Position numbers and translations under genes: made by a program. From contig JBAYVN010000010.1 of NCBI GenBank assembly GCA_041674525.1, positions 1 through 50,003 of the forward strand: a stretch of DNA of 50,003 nucleotides, in the 5' to 3' direction. Numbering within the stretch: the first letter of the stretch is position 1; each line of letters opens with the position of its first letter. The DNA comes from SHYQ01 sp041674525. Its GTDB lineage: Bacteria > Chloroflexota > Dehalococcoidia > UBA2979. The notes under the pieces are model-generated. The model was not told the DNA's origin. It saw nothing but the letters and a program-made list of their open reading frames with translations, and ran no database searches. Below are positions 36,787 through 44,693 of the stretch, in pieces.

Positions 36787-38418
36787 ATGGGAACAGTTAA
36801 GTACCTCAGGGTCGAGAACTACCGCTCAATCGGGACTCGTATCAGTATTCGATTCCCCAACAAGATGCCGCTCGTGCTCGTCGGCCAGAACAACGCGGGA
36901 AAGACGAACGTCTCTCGCGCTCTCGATCTCGTCCTTGGCGAAAGCTGGGCGGGATCGCACGAACCTGACGACCACGAGTTCCACAACCGGGACAAGCAGC
37001 GGTTGCCCGTTCGCATCGCGTTGGATGTTGATGATGTCTGGCGAGACGGCCAACCCGTCGGCCAGATCTCATGGCAATTCAACGGCGACAAGGCTCAGTA
37101 CGAGGCTGTTCTCGCTAATGGCGTGCCCCGATATATGAGCAATGAGATTCGTGAGCAATGCGTTTGCGTGTACGTGGGCGCTGACCGCCGCCTGTCCTAC
37201 CAGTTGAGCTACGTCTCGCGATTCACCTTCTTATCGAAGTTGATGCGCAAGTTCCACGGCGGCCTTATCAGCGATGAGGCGCGGGTCAAGCGATTGCAGG
37301 AGAAGTTTGCCGAGGTAAAGGCGATCTTCGATGAGGTCGGTGCGTTTACTGATTTCAGCTCGCGCTTGAAGGCTCAGCTAGACGAGTTCTCGTCCGCAAT
37401 GGAGTACGGACTCGATATAGATTTCTCTGCGTACGACCCATCGAACTATTTCCACGCGCTGAAAATGCAGCCCACCCAGGGCGGTGCCGTTCGGACGTTC
37501 GATGAATTGGGAACGGGGCAGGAGCAGCTTCTAGCGTTCAGCTTCGTGCAGGCATACGCAGAAGCGTTTCATGGTGAAGGCGGGCTCCTCCTTCTCGTGG
37601 AAGAGCCGGAAGCCCATCTTCATCCTCTCGCTCAGCAGTGGTTAGCCACTAGGGTTCGTGGGCTCTCGGAAGCTGGCGTTCAGGTCGTTATCACTACGCA
37701 TAGTCCCGCCTTCGTGGACTTGCTTGGGTTAGACGGCCTTGTGGTCGTCTCGAAGCCGGAGGGGGAAACAAGAGTCAAGCAGGTCAGCGCGGCCCAACTC
37801 GCGAGACATTGCACGGACCTAGGGGCGGCAAACTGTACGACCGAGAACGTACTTCCCTTCTATGCCGCCGCAGCGACGCCTGAGATTCTCGAGGGATTGT
37901 TCGCGCGACGCGTCATTCTCGTGGAGGGAGCGACCGAAGCGATGGCACTTCCAATCCTGTTGTCGCGAGTGGGCTTTGACCCTGCCCAATCTGGTATCGC
38001 TATCGTCGCTGTCCACGGCGTGAGCAACATGCCGAAGTGGTACCGCTTCTTCACGGCGTATGGGATCCCCACTTTCGCGATCTTCGACAGCGACCGAACA
38101 CCCGACGCCGATGAACCCGAAAAATACGCTGACATCTTCTCGGTTCTCGGTATGCAGGCGCCCGCCGCCGCTGCCGCGCGGTTCGTAGTTGGTCGGCGGG
38201 GTGCCATGCTCGAACCCGACTTCGAGCAAGGAATGAGAACCCTCTTTGGACCGGCCTACGGGGCGCTCGAGAAGGCCGCCACGGATCAAGGCTTGTCGGG
38301 CCGCGGGTCGAAGCCACTAGTTGCTCGGTTCGTTGCCGAACACCTGGAAATCGCGAAAGACTCCGTGCCGTGGAAGGCACTCACCGAACTGGGTCAAGCT
38401 GCCATCGATGCGGAGTAG
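36787..38418 (+). CDS. OLD-family ATP-dependent nuclease (class 1)
   Basis: The 543-residue protein joins an ABC/SMC-type ATPase (Walker A GQNNAGKT, 33-40; Walker B LLLLVEEPEAHLHP near 270) to a TOPRIM nuclease domain (E380 in VILVEGATE, D434 and D436 in IFDSDRTPD). These are the marks of overcoming-lysogenization-defect nucleases, several of which act in phage defence. Class 2 OLDs (GajA) come with a UvrD-like helicase; none is present, so this is a stand-alone class 1 type. GGAG lies 6 nt before the ATG. Base and codon usage are visibly poorer in GC than uvrA on one side and the next gene on the other, suggesting acquisition by transfer. Confidence 0.85.
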   Translation: MGTVKYLRVENYRSIGTRISIRFPNKMPLVLVGQNNAGKTNVSRALDLVLGESWAGSHEPDDHEFHNRDKQRLPVRIALDVDDVWRDGQPVGQISWQFNGDKAQYEAVLANGVPRYMSNEIREQCVCVYVGADRRLSYQLSYVSRFTFLSKLMRKFHGGLISDEARVKRLQEKFAEVKAIFDEVGAFTDFSSRLKAQLDEFSSAMEYGLDIDFSAYDPSNYFHALKMQPTQGGAVRTFDELGTGQEQLLAFSFVQAYAEAFHGEGGLLLLVEEPEAHLHPLAQQWLATRVRGLSEAGVQVVITTHSPAFVDLLGLDGLVVVSKPEGETRVKQVSAAQLARHCTDLGAANCTTENVLPFYAAAATPEILEGLFARRVILVEGATEAMALPILLSRVGFDPAQSGIAIVAVHGVSNMPKWYRFFTAYGIPTFAIFDSDRTPDADEPEKYADIFSVLGMQAPAAAAARFVVGRRGAMLEPDFEQGMRTLFGPAYGALEKAATDQGLSGRGSKPLVARFVAEHLEIAKDSVPWKALTELGQAAIDAE

Positions 38419-38455
38419 AGCAGGTCTCCGTTCCGCCTCTCGCTACACTGACCTC

Positions 38456-38962
38456 ATGACCCTCCTGCAACTCCGCGCCGAGGATGCTGCGGTCGTCTAC
38501 CTCGCCACCGTGTACCACCTCGGGCGGCCGGGGTCGGAGACGGATGCGGTGACGCTGCAGAAGCACGACCTCGGCCTCCAGTCCGTGCACGACGCGCTGC
38601 TGCCGGAGCTCGGGCAGGCCGTCGTGGAGATCGAGGTCTCGCCCTACCAGCTCACCCGCATCGAGGAGGCGCTCCTCGGCATCTCGAACGAGCTCAAGCA
38701 GTACGCCATCGCCGGGCGGTCGATCGTCCCGCGCTTCGCCGAGACGCTGCACTGGCTCTACCCCGAGACCGCGGACGACCCCGGCAGCGCGCTCGACCTC
38801 GTGCAGCACCCGGTCATGCTGCGCAACCGCATGGCCGGGGCCATCGCGGACGCCCGTGCGGCCATCGACGCGGCGGCGCGCGAGGCCGAGGAAACGCGGC
38901 AGGCGGAGCGCAAAGGCTGGTGGCGCCGCCTCGGCCTGGGTCGTCTGGGTCGCTCGAACTAG
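38456..38962 (+). CDS. Small protein of unknown function
   Basis: The 168-residue protein starts MTLLQLRAEDAAVVYLAT and is mostly helical, with a Tyr-containing segment LKQYAIAGRSIVPRFAETLHWLYPET and a basic, Trp-rich end (KGWWRRLGLGRLGRSN). I do not recognise a family. The start has no ribosome binding site, but TACACT lies at 38444-38449, exactly 6 nt before the ATG, suggesting a leaderless transcript. GC content returns to the local norm after the OLD gene. Confidence 0.6.
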   Translation: MTLLQLRAEDAAVVYLATVYHLGRPGSETDAVTLQKHDLGLQSVHDALLPELGQAVVEIEVSPYQLTRIEEALLGISNELKQYAIAGRSIVPRFAETLHWLYPETADDPGSALDLVQHPVMLRNRMAGAIADARAAIDAAAREAEETRQAERKGWWRRLGLGRLGRSN

Positions 38963-38970
38963 AAGCGCGC

Positions 38971-38999
38971 GGGCCCCCTCGACGCCCTCGCGGGGGCCT
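38971..38999 (+). terminator. Hairpin after the small unknown gene
   Basis: GGCCCCC (38972-38978) and GGGGGCC (38992-38998) can pair across a 13-nt loop, 9 nt past the stop. There is no T-run, as is common in GC-rich genomes, so function as a terminator is probable rather than certain. Confidence 0.5.
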
Positions 39000-39056
39000 C
39001 GAGCCGCGCGGGGGCTGCACGCCCCGAAAACGCCTGCCGAACATCTGCACAGGCGC

Positions 39057-39086
39057 TTGTCTCAAAGCGCGAGGGGACCCTATATT
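39057..39086 (+). promoter_or_regulatory. Promoter of the ferredoxin gene
   Basis: TTGTCT (39057-39062) and TATATT (39081-39086) are 18 nt apart, one of the clearest housekeeping promoters in the window. The leader before the ferredoxin ATG would be about 60 nt. Confidence 0.7.
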
Positions 39087-39151
39087 CGGCCACAGCGAAC
39101 GTTCGCCGCCGAATGCGCGGTGTGTGTCACGAGAATCCTGAAGGGACCGGG

Positions 39152-39427
<276 letters not shown>

Positions 39428-39453
39428 CCAGTCGCGGCTTCAACTGATCAGCA

Positions 39454-39475
39454 GGGCCGCCCATGAGGGCGGCCC
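39454..39475 (+). terminator. Terminator hairpin after the ferredoxin gene
   Basis: GGGCCGCCC (39454-39462) and GGGCGGCCC (39467-39475) form a perfect 9-bp stem with an ATGA loop, 26 nt downstream of the ferredoxin stop. No T-run follows. Confidence 0.75.
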
Positions 39476-39641
39476 CTCTGCTTGTGCGTCGCGCGGCCCA
39501 TCGACGCCCTGGAGCGGCAACACAGCCCCCGCGGGGGCGGACGAAGATCGGCCGCTTGCCTGGGACCGGTCCGGGTGGCCCGAAGCGCTCCGTCCTTGCA
39601 CGCTCCGCACCGGCAGAGCGCGCCGACGGGCCGCTGAACCT

Positions 39642-39681
39642 GATCTCGTCGTGCGACGGCACGCGAGGCTCCAGCGCCGCC
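39642..39681 (-). repeat. Ghost copy of the glyS 3' end
   Basis: These 40 nt match 39765-39804, the coding end of glyS, at 35 of 40 positions, including an 18-nt perfect run. The offset is 123 nt, exactly 41 codons, so the copy is in frame with glyS beyond its stop: read through, it encodes AALEPRVPSHDEI against the true AALEPRVPSADEI. The rest of the 39476-39755 spacer shows no gene. Confidence 0.85.
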
Positions 39682-39755
39682 TCCCGCGTCGGGAGGGGCA
39701 GGGGTGCGCCGCCCCTCGCAGCCTGCACCCAGCCGCCTTGCGCCTCGAACGCCCC

Positions 39756-41141
39756 CTAGATCTCGATCTCGTCCGCCGATGGCACTCGAGGCTCCAGCGC
39801 CGCCAGGCGCTCGTGCAGCGCCGCCACCAGCCCGGTGATCGGCACGCGCGTCTGCAGCATCGAGTCCCGCTCGCGGATCGTCACCGCCTCGTCGTTCAAG
39901 GTGTCGAAGTCCACCGTCACGCACAGCGGCGTGCCGATCTCGTCCTGCCGCCGGTAGCGCCGCCCAATGGACTGCGCATCGTCGAACTGCGTGCGGAAGT
40001 GCGGGCGCAGCACGTCCCACACCCGCCGCGAGGTGGGGTCCAGCGTGTCCTTCCTCGACAGCGGCAGCACGGCCACCGTCACCGGCGCCACCGCCGGGGC
40101 CAGGCGCAGCACCACGCGCGAGTCGCCGCCGTCCAGCTGCTCCTCGTCGTAGGCCTCCAGCAGGAGCATCAGCATGATGCGGTCCACGCCCGCCGCCGGC
40201 TCCACCACGTGCGGGACGATGTGCTCGTTGGCCTCGGGGTCGAAGTACGTCAGCTTCTTGCCGGAGTGCGCGGAGTGCTGCGTCAGGTCGTAGGCGCCGC
40301 GGTGCGCGATGCCCTCCACCTCCGCCCAGCCCCAGGGGTAGTGCACCTCCACGTCGGACGTCGCCTTCGAGTAGTGCGAGAGCTCCTCGGGCGTGTGGTC
40401 ACGCAGCCGCAGGTGCTGGGGGCGGACGCCGAGGCCGTAGTACCAGCGCAGGCGCTCCTTCTTCCAGTACGCGTGCGTCTCCAGCGAGGTGTCCGGGTGG
40501 CAGAAGTACTCCATCTCCATCTGCTCGAACTCGCGCGTGCGGAAGATGAACTGCTTCACCGTGATCTCGTTGCGGAACGACTTCCCGATCTGCGCGATAC
40601 CGAAGGGCAGGCGCTTGCGCATGGTGGTCTGCACGTTGTCGAAGTTCACGAACATGCCCTGCGCCGTCTCCGGGCGCATGTAGGCGCGCGCGCTCTCGTC
40701 CGCCACCGGCCCGACGATGGTGCTCAGCATCATGTTGAAACGTCGAGGCTCGGTGAACTTGCCCACCGCGCCGCAGTTCGCGCAGGTGTTGTTCTCCACG
40801 TGGTCCGCGCGGAAGCGGCCCTGGCACTGCGTGCACTCCACCAGCGGGTCGGTGAACTCGGCGACGTGCCCGGAGGCGCGCCACACGTCCGGGTTCGTGA
40901 TGATCGACGCCTCGATGCCCACGACGTCGTCGCGCTCCTGCACCATGGCGCGCCACCAGCGCTCGCGGATGTTGCGGCGCATCTCCACGCCCAGCGGACC
41001 GTAATCGTAGGCGGCGGCGAACCCGCCGTAGATCTCGGCCGACGGGAACACGAAGCCGCGCCGCTTGGCCAGCGACGTGATCGTCTCCAGATCGCCCTTC
41101 ATCTCGGACGCGGGACCGTCACCTTGCGTCAACGTCATCAT
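39756..41141 (-). CDS. glyS: Glycyl-tRNA synthetase, single-chain type
   Basis: This is the alpha2-type glycyl-tRNA synthetase found in Gram-positives and eukaryotes, not the alpha2beta2 form. Motifs: KRRGFVFPSAEIYGG, YDYGPLGVEMRRNIRERWW, zinc-ribbon cysteines (CTQC, CANC), RPETAQGMFVNF, FGIAQIGKSFRNEI, and the anticodon-binding C-terminal domain. It has 461 residues from the ATG at 41141. A longer frame to 41183 is rejected because a TACGCT -10 (41179-41174) puts transcription start inside that extension; 41102 is another possible start. The C-terminal tail has a near-copy 123 nt downstream. Confidence 0.95.
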   Translation of the reverse strand: MMTLTQGDGPASEMKGDLETITSLAKRRGFVFPSAEIYGGFAAAYDYGPLGVEMRRNIRERWWRAMVQERDDVVGIEASIITNPDVWRASGHVAEFTDPLVECTQCQGRFRADHVENNTCANCGAVGKFTEPRRFNMMLSTIVGPVADESARAYMRPETAQGMFVNFDNVQTTMRKRLPFGIAQIGKSFRNEITVKQFIFRTREFEQMEMEYFCHPDTSLETHAYWKKERLRWYYGLGVRPQHLRLRDHTPEELSHYSKATSDVEVHYPWGWAEVEGIAHRGAYDLTQHSAHSGKKLTYFDPEANEHIVPHVVEPAAGVDRIMLMLLLEAYDEEQLDGGDSRVVLRLAPAVAPVTVAVLPLSRKDTLDPTSRRVWDVLRPHFRTQFDDAQSIGRRYRRQDEIGTPLCVTVDFDTLNDEAVTIRERDSMLQTRVPITGLVAALHERLAALEPRVPSADEIEI

Positions 41142-41305
41142 CTCCCGTGCTGCCGGAGCGCATTCGAGGGCCGAGCGTAGCATCGGCCCCCGGCGCCCTC
41201 AAGAAACGGCGAGGCACGCTGTCGCCCGCGCGCGTCCCTGCTAACATCCGGATTACAACGCCGGGTGATGATCACTCGTGCGGGGTCTGCTTCGAGGGGA
41301 CGCCC

Positions 41306-41425
41306 ATGCGCGGCCTGTTTGCAGTCGCAGTCGGCGTCGCGCTCGGCCTCAGCATCGCGGTCATCCTCGCGGCGCGGGAACCGGCCCCGGCGAGCGCGCG
41401 CCCGCCGGGCGCGGAAGGAGCCTAG
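41306..41425 (+). CDS. 39-residue membrane microprotein
   Basis: MRGLFAVAVGVALGLSIAVILAAREPAPAS starts with a single hydrophobic helix of about 20 residues and ends in a Pro/Ala/Arg-rich tail. GAGGGG is 6 nt upstream of the ATG, and the stop lies 2 nt before the DarA-like gene, which has its own GGAAGGAG inside this gene's end. The tight coupling suggests a real peptide, possibly a membrane partner of the PII-like protein. No known family is recognised. Confidence 0.55.
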   Translation: MRGLFAVAVGVALGLSIAVILAAREPAPASARPPGAEGA

Positions 41426-41427
41426 CG

Positions 41428-41778
41428 ATGGCCGACCAGACTGCGCCCATGAAGCTGGTGATGATGATCGTGTCCGACCACGACGCGGACGAGTTGATGT
41501 CGGCGCTGGTGGAGCACGGCGCCCCGGCGACCAAGGTCGGATCCTCGGGCGGCTTCCTGCGCCGGGGCAACGTCACGATCTTCAGCGGTGTGCCCGAATC
41601 GCAGGTGGACACCGTCCTCGACATCGTGAACGAGATCTGCCCGGCCCGCACCGAGCTCGTGCCGGTGCAGACGCTGCCGTTCATCGGGGACAGCGCCTTC
41701 GCGACGGAGCCGATCGAGGTGCGCGCCGGCGGCGCCACGGTCTTCGTGCTGGACGTGGAGCGCTTCCAGCGCATCTAG
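41428..41778 (+). CDS. DarA/PstA-like cyclic-di-AMP receptor (PII fold)
   Basis: The 116-residue protein has the pattern of the DUF970/PstA family: KLVMMIVSDHDADELMSAL, then ATKVGSSGGFLRRGNVTIF and GVPESQVDTVLDIV. The TSSGGFLRxGNVT loop is where c-di-AMP is bound in the family. The receptor probably reports c-di-AMP status; its target is unknown. It is coupled to the preceding microprotein gene. The gene ends 56 nt before the converging HD-GYP gene. Confidence 0.88.
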   Translation: MADQTAPMKLVMMIVSDHDADELMSALVEHGAPATKVGSSGGFLRRGNVTIFSGVPESQVDTVLDIVNEICPARTELVPVQTLPFIGDSAFATEPIEVRAGGATVFVLDVERFQRI

Positions 41779-41834
41779 CCCGCGTCGGGCGTCGAGGCGC
41801 GCTGACGGCCAGGGCTGACGGCTGAGGGCCGGGG

Positions 41835-43151
41835 CTAGCCCGCCTCGGACCCGTCGCCGGCGTCCCGCTCATTCTCGAGCGCCTCGGGGAGCGCCTCCAC
41901 GACGCGCGCATCGAACTGGCTCCCGACGCCGAGCTCGATCATCACCATCGCCTCGTCCTCGGCGAACGCCGGCCGGTACGGCCGCTCGGCGCGCAGCGCC
42001 CAGTACGCGTCCGCCACGGCCAGGATGCGCGGCGCGATGGGCAGTTCCTCGCTCCCCACCATCCCCGGGTACCCGCGGCCGTCCGGCCGCTCGTGGTGCG
42101 CCCGGATCCACTCCGCCACCTCGGACAGTCCGGGGGCACGCTCCAGGAGGCGCGCGCTCACGCTCGGGTGGCAGCGCATCAGTTCCATCTCGTCGACGGT
42201 CAGGATCGAGGGCTTGTCGGTGATGTGCCGCGGCACGCCCAGCTGGCCGATGTCCAGGAGGTGGCCCGCGATGCCGATGGCTTCGCAGTGCGCCTCCGGG
42301 AGGCCAAGGGCGAAGGCGATCTGCCGCGCCAGCGAGGAGACGCGCGCAGCGCGCCCGGTTTCGCGCACCGCGGAGTCCACCACCTCGCCCATCGCGCGGG
42401 CGGCCTCCTCGAGGCGTCGCAGCGAGGGCCGCCCCTCCCCGATGCTGGCGTGCGCCACCAGCCGGGGCAGGTCGTCGTCCCACATCGCGAGCCAGGTCTC
42501 GTCCTCGTGCAGGGCGGCCTGGAGGGCGGCGCCCACCTCCGGCCCGGCGAGGGGCTCGATGTCGGCCAGCGAGGAGTTCTGCAGCTGTGCACGCGCCCGT
42601 AGCGGGCTCATCGCCCGGTCCGCGAACTCGCAGGCCCAGTGCGCAGCCGCCACCAGCAGCCCCTCGACCGGGATCTCGGGGCCGCTCAGCCCCAGCGGCC
42701 GTCCGCGCCCGTCCCACCGCTCGTGGGTGGCGGCGATGGCCTCGGTGACCGGCGTGTCGTAGCCGAAGCGCTCGGCGACCCAGGCACCCGCGCCGGCGTG
42801 CCCGCCCCCGTGGCGCACGGCCACGCCGGCGTCGTGCAGCAGCCCGACCACCAGCAGCCGCCGCCGCTCCTCCGCCCCAAAGCCCAGGCGGCGTGCCACC
42901 TCATGGGCCAGGTAGGCGACGCGGGCCGCGTGCCCGGGCTGCTGCTGCTCGGCGATGTCGAACGCGCCGCTGAAGTGCGCGAGGATCTCGACGCGGCGCA
43001 CCGGACGGAGCAGCGTCCCGCGTGCGACCACCGGGTCGCCCGGGGGCGTTGAGAAGGCGGTGGAGCCCAGTCCCTGTCGCATCGCCTCGCCCATTCCCCG
43101 TACCCGGGACGCCGTCCGCTCAAGGCGAGACGCCCGTATCAGTGTTTCCAC
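41835..43151 (-). CDS. Tandem HD-GYP-like protein
   Basis: The protein (438 residues from GTG 43151; a start at 43094 or 43082 is possible) has two HD-type domains. The first keeps GLLHDAG (HD) but has GRGRP in place of GRGYP. The second keeps HHERPDGRGYP but reads GHLLDIGQLGVP where LLHDIGKxGxP is usual, so the metal-binding His is Leu. HD-GYP domains hydrolyse cyclic-di-GMP. Here neither domain has the full metal-ligand set. No receiver or membrane segment is seen. It could be a complementing pair of half-sites or a catalytically dead sensor. Confidence 0.85.
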   Translation of the reverse strand: METLIRASRLERTASRVRGMGEAMRQGLGSTAFSTPPGDPVVARGTLLRPVRRVEILAHFSGAFDIAEQQQPGHAARVAYLAHEVARRLGFGAEERRRLLVVGLLHDAGVAVRHGGGHAGAGAWVAERFGYDTPVTEAIAATHERWDGRGRPLGLSGPEIPVEGLLVAAAHWACEFADRAMSPLRARAQLQNSSLADIEPLAGPEVGAALQAALHEDETWLAMWDDDLPRLVAHASIGEGRPSLRRLEEAARAMGEVVDSAVRETGRAARVSSLARQIAFALGLPEAHCEAIGIAGHLLDIGQLGVPRHITDKPSILTVDEMELMRCHPSVSARLLERAPGLSEVAEWIRAHHERPDGRGYPGMVGSEELPIAPRILAVADAYWALRAERPYRPAFAEDEAMVMIELGVGSQFDARVVEALPEALENERDAGDGSEAG

Positions 43152-43339
43152 TTACATACTCGGCAGCCCGACGGGGACTCTGGAGGGAGCCGGGCGCCCC
43201 CCAGCGGCGCCACGGCGGCAGATGCGCGGCATCTCCCGGCGCACGGTCATGCGGCGCGGTGCACGCGCACCGCGCCCGGCGATCTCCGGGATGCCGCGAT
43301 CTCTGGGATGCAGGAATGAGGGGGGAAGCGCGGCGGAGG

Positions 43340-43708
43340 TCAGCCCTCCACGGCGTTCTGGACGTGGTTGAGCTGGCCCACCTCGCCCCCGACCGTGAGC
43401 TCGATGGCCACGAGGTCGATCCGCAGGTTCATGGGGAGCTCGGGGTGGTCCGCCGAGTACGCCTCGGCCAGGCCGCGGAGCCGGGCGCCCTTCGCGGGCG
43501 ACACCGCCTGCACCGCCGCCCCCATCTTGCGGGACGTCCGCAGCTTCACTTCCACGAACACCAGGGTCTCGCCGTGCAGCGCGACGAGGTCGATCTCGCC
43601 CTCCCGCCGGCGGATGTTGCGGTCCACCACCTCGTAGCCCTGCTGCTCGAGGTAGCGGGAGGCGATGCGCTCGCCGGCCTCGCCCAGACGCTGGTTGCGT
43701 TCGGTCAT
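43340..43708 (-). CDS. yraN: YraN/UPF0102 family nuclease-like protein
   Basis: The 122-residue protein has the UPF0102 core: GEAGERIASRYLEQQGY, the nuclease-like signature GEIDLVALHGETLVFVEVK (E, D, ExK), and a Leu-Arg repeat region. The fold is that of small PD-(D/E)XK nucleases. The ATG overlaps the rnhB stop (ATGA), a linkage common in bacteria. Confidence 0.93.
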   Translation of the reverse strand: MTERNQRLGEAGERIASRYLEQQGYEVVDRNIRRREGEIDLVALHGETLVFVEVKLRTSRKMGAAVQAVSPAKGARLRGLAEAYSADHPELPMNLRIDLVAIELTVGGEVGQLNHVQNAVEG

Positions 43709-44355
43709 CGGCGCACTGCCGCGCGGACGGGGGCGAAGGAGAGGCGGTGAATGCTGCTGTATCCCATCTCGGCCAGCGCCGCGAGGTGCTCTGGGGTGGC
43801 ATACCCCTTGTTATCGGCGAGCCCGTAGCCGGGGAACGTGGTGTCGAACTCCCGCATCATGCTGTCTCGTGCCACCTTCGCAATGATGCTGGCCGCCGCG
43901 ATGGACGCGCAACGAGCGTCGCCCCCGATGATGGAACGCTGCTCGAAGCCGCCCTCGACCACTTCTCGTCCATCAATGATCAGGGCGTCGGGGCGCGCAG
44001 GCAAGGCGTCCACCGCGCGCCGCATCGCGAGGCGGGTCGCGCGGAGGATATTGATCTGATCGACCACCTGTGGGGACACCGCCCGAACGGCGCAGACGCA
44101 CTCAGACAGGATGCGCGCCGCGAGCGCCTCGCGCTGCGGGGCCGTGAGCTGCTTCGAGTCCCGGAGGAGCGAGATCCAGCGCGCCCGGGGCGCCTCGCCC
44201 CCGGCGGTGCGGGGGATGACCACGGCCGCCGCGACCACGGGTCCGGCCAGCGGTCCCCGGCCGACCTCGTCCACACCCGCCACCAAGGCGTACCCCGCGC
44301 GCCAGAGCGACCGCTCTGCGGCCCACCCCGGGCGCCGGCGCCACAGTGCTCCCAT
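43705..44355 (-). CDS. rnhB: Ribonuclease HII
   Basis: The 216-residue enzyme carries the RNase HII signature GVDEVGRGPLAGPVVAAAVV, RDSKQLT, IIDG and the C-terminal IAKVARDSMMREF with the last metal-binding Asp. It removes ribonucleotides from DNA. The ATG at 44355 has TAGGAT 6 nt upstream, which may be a -10 element (leaderless) or supply an AGGA ribosome binding site. It is followed by yraN (4-nt overlap). Confidence 0.96.
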   Translation of the reverse strand: MGALWRRRPGWAAERSLWRAGYALVAGVDEVGRGPLAGPVVAAAVVIPRTAGGEAPRARWISLLRDSKQLTAPQREALAARILSECVCAVRAVSPQVVDQINILRATRLAMRRAVDALPARPDALIIDGREVVEGGFEQRSIIGGDARCASIAAASIIAKVARDSMMREFDTTFPGYGLADNKGYATPEHLAALAEMGYSSIHRLSFAPVRAAVRR

Positions 44356-44573
44356 GCGCGCATCCTAGCAGGGCGTCGCCTCAAGCCCGACCCGCTGCCT
44401 GCGTTGCGTCGAGGGCGCGCGGCGCATCGCAACGGCCGCAATCGCAACGCGCGATCGGGGTGCGCACTGATAGCGCGCCCACCGCGGCGGAGAGCACGAT
44501 TGAGCGGGTGATCGAATCCAGCCACCCGCGCCATCCCCAGCCGCCAGTCGGCCGGAGATCCCGGCCCGGGTGC

Positions 44574-44619
44574 TACACTTCGATCACCGAACGAATCAGG
44601 GCCGGGGCACGTCCCCGGC
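44574..44619 (+). promoter_or_regulatory. Promoter -10 and 5' leader hairpin of ftsH
   Basis: TACACT at 44574-44579 is a good -10 element; transcription from it leaves about 108 nt of leader. The leader contains a stem-loop with GCCGGGG (44601-44607) and CCCCGGC (44613-44619) closing a CACGT loop. The rest of this 338-nt divergent region carries the rnhB promoter and nothing else that I can identify. Confidence 0.5.
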
Positions 44620-44693
44620 TCTGGAATTGGCGCCGCACCTCCCCACCCCGAGTACCGGGTGCGACCCTGCCGCTCGGGCGAAAGCGAGCCCCC

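Noticed and set aside
39428..39755. Possible short genes between the ferredoxin gene and glyS
   Set aside because: Open frames here lack ribosome binding sites and conserved sequence; the only recognisable content is the hairpin and the ghost copy of the glyS tail.
41790..41834. Repeated GCTGACGGC words between darA and the HD-GYP gene
   Set aside because: The copies are short and imperfect and do not include a stop codon of either gene, so they were not counted with the stop-region duplications.
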